A DNA stretch of 64,000 nucleotides, taken from contig CM030941.1 of the NCBI GenBank assembly GCA_018136815.1, forward strand, positions 747,528 through 811,527, in the 5' to 3' direction. This DNA is from Isochrysis galbana (Eukaryota > Haptophyta > Isochrysidales > Isochrysidaceae). The notes beneath the pieces are model-generated. The model made no database searches, was not told the DNA's origin, and was given only the letters and a program-made list of their open reading frames with translations. Positions 63,851 through 64,000 of this stretch are shown piece after piece. The position numbers were made by a program, and so were the translations under genes. Position 1 is the first letter of the stretch. Every line of letters begins with the position of its first letter.

Positions 63851-64000
63851 TGTGCGGTGAGACTATTAAAAAAAATATTCTTGAAGATGCCTACTACTTT
63901 GCTATCCCCCGCCCCTCGCACTGGGGGCTGCCCCTGACATCGCCCTTGCCCCACCCTCTCTCCCCTTTCGCACCCCCCCTCGGTCCTTTTTGTTCGGTTT

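Overview
This is nuclear DNA of a photosynthetic eukaryotic microbe, most likely a GC-rich alga; haptophyte is my best guess but it rests on inference only. The evidence is spliceosomal GT-AG introns of about 100-190 bp plus one GC-AG intron, intron phases that rebuild conserved motifs exactly, large multidomain proteins, a predicted thylakoid-lumen protein with an 'ALAA' type cleavage site, an eukaryotic SNARE, a USP12/46-type deubiquitinase and a sterol C5-desaturase. No operons, tRNAs, rRNAs or CRISPR arrays were found. One assembly gap of exactly 100 N lies at 4712-4811.

Layout. 1-1196: purine-rich low complexity. 1197-7168: a giant gene (interrupted by the gap) joining a repeat-containing coiled coil, an arginine-type mono-ADP-ribosyltransferase, leucine-rich repeats and a ribokinase-type sugar kinase. 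7.6-10.2 kb: copy A of a dispersed retroelement-like ORF family. 11.5-12.9 kb: N-myristoylatable PP2C phosphatase (+). 15.0-16.7 kb: TPR/aspartyl beta-hydroxylase (-). 18.2-19.9 kb: USP (-), whose stop lies in a 67-bp minisatellite. 23.8-25.6 kb: very acidic unknown protein (-). 27.0-28.2 kb: EamA transporter (-), divergent from a single-pass membrane protein at 28.7 kb (+). 30-31.4 kb: copy B of the repeat family (-). 32.4-33.2 kb: Vti1 SNARE (+). 33.9-36.5 kb: an odd block with a GNAT acetyltransferase, a duplicated-domain ORF with a frameshift and an AT-rich ORF, bracketed by a 70-bp direct repeat. 37.5-38.5 kb: CK1-like kinase lacking a normal N-lobe, with a frameshift, followed by a 40-bp inverted-repeat element. 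40.2-41.5 kb: Gln/Met/His-rich protein with a Cys cluster (-). 46.0-46.7 kb: lumenal protein (-). 48.0-48.8 kb: TrmO. 51.7-53.1 kb: sterol C5-desaturase. 54.2-57.6 kb: armadillo/IQ/EF-hand protein (-). 59.1-60.1 kb: conserved coiled-coil protein (+). 61.1-62.4 kb: copy C of the repeat family, running into a broken F-box/ankyrin-type gene (-) and then AT-rich ORF remnants.

The conserved genes are ordinary housekeeping and signalling genes with no shared pathway. The interest is in the accessory DNA: (i) the coiled coil-ART-LRR-ribokinase fusion; (ii) a hairpin 5-7 nt before the ATG of the dispersed ORF family, kept in six places with different but self-complementary stems; (iii) seven sites, on both strands, where an ORF starts Met-Lys-Ala-x-x-Leu after a shared upstream sequence, followed by unrelated tails; and (iv) several genes whose 3' ends lie inside repeats.
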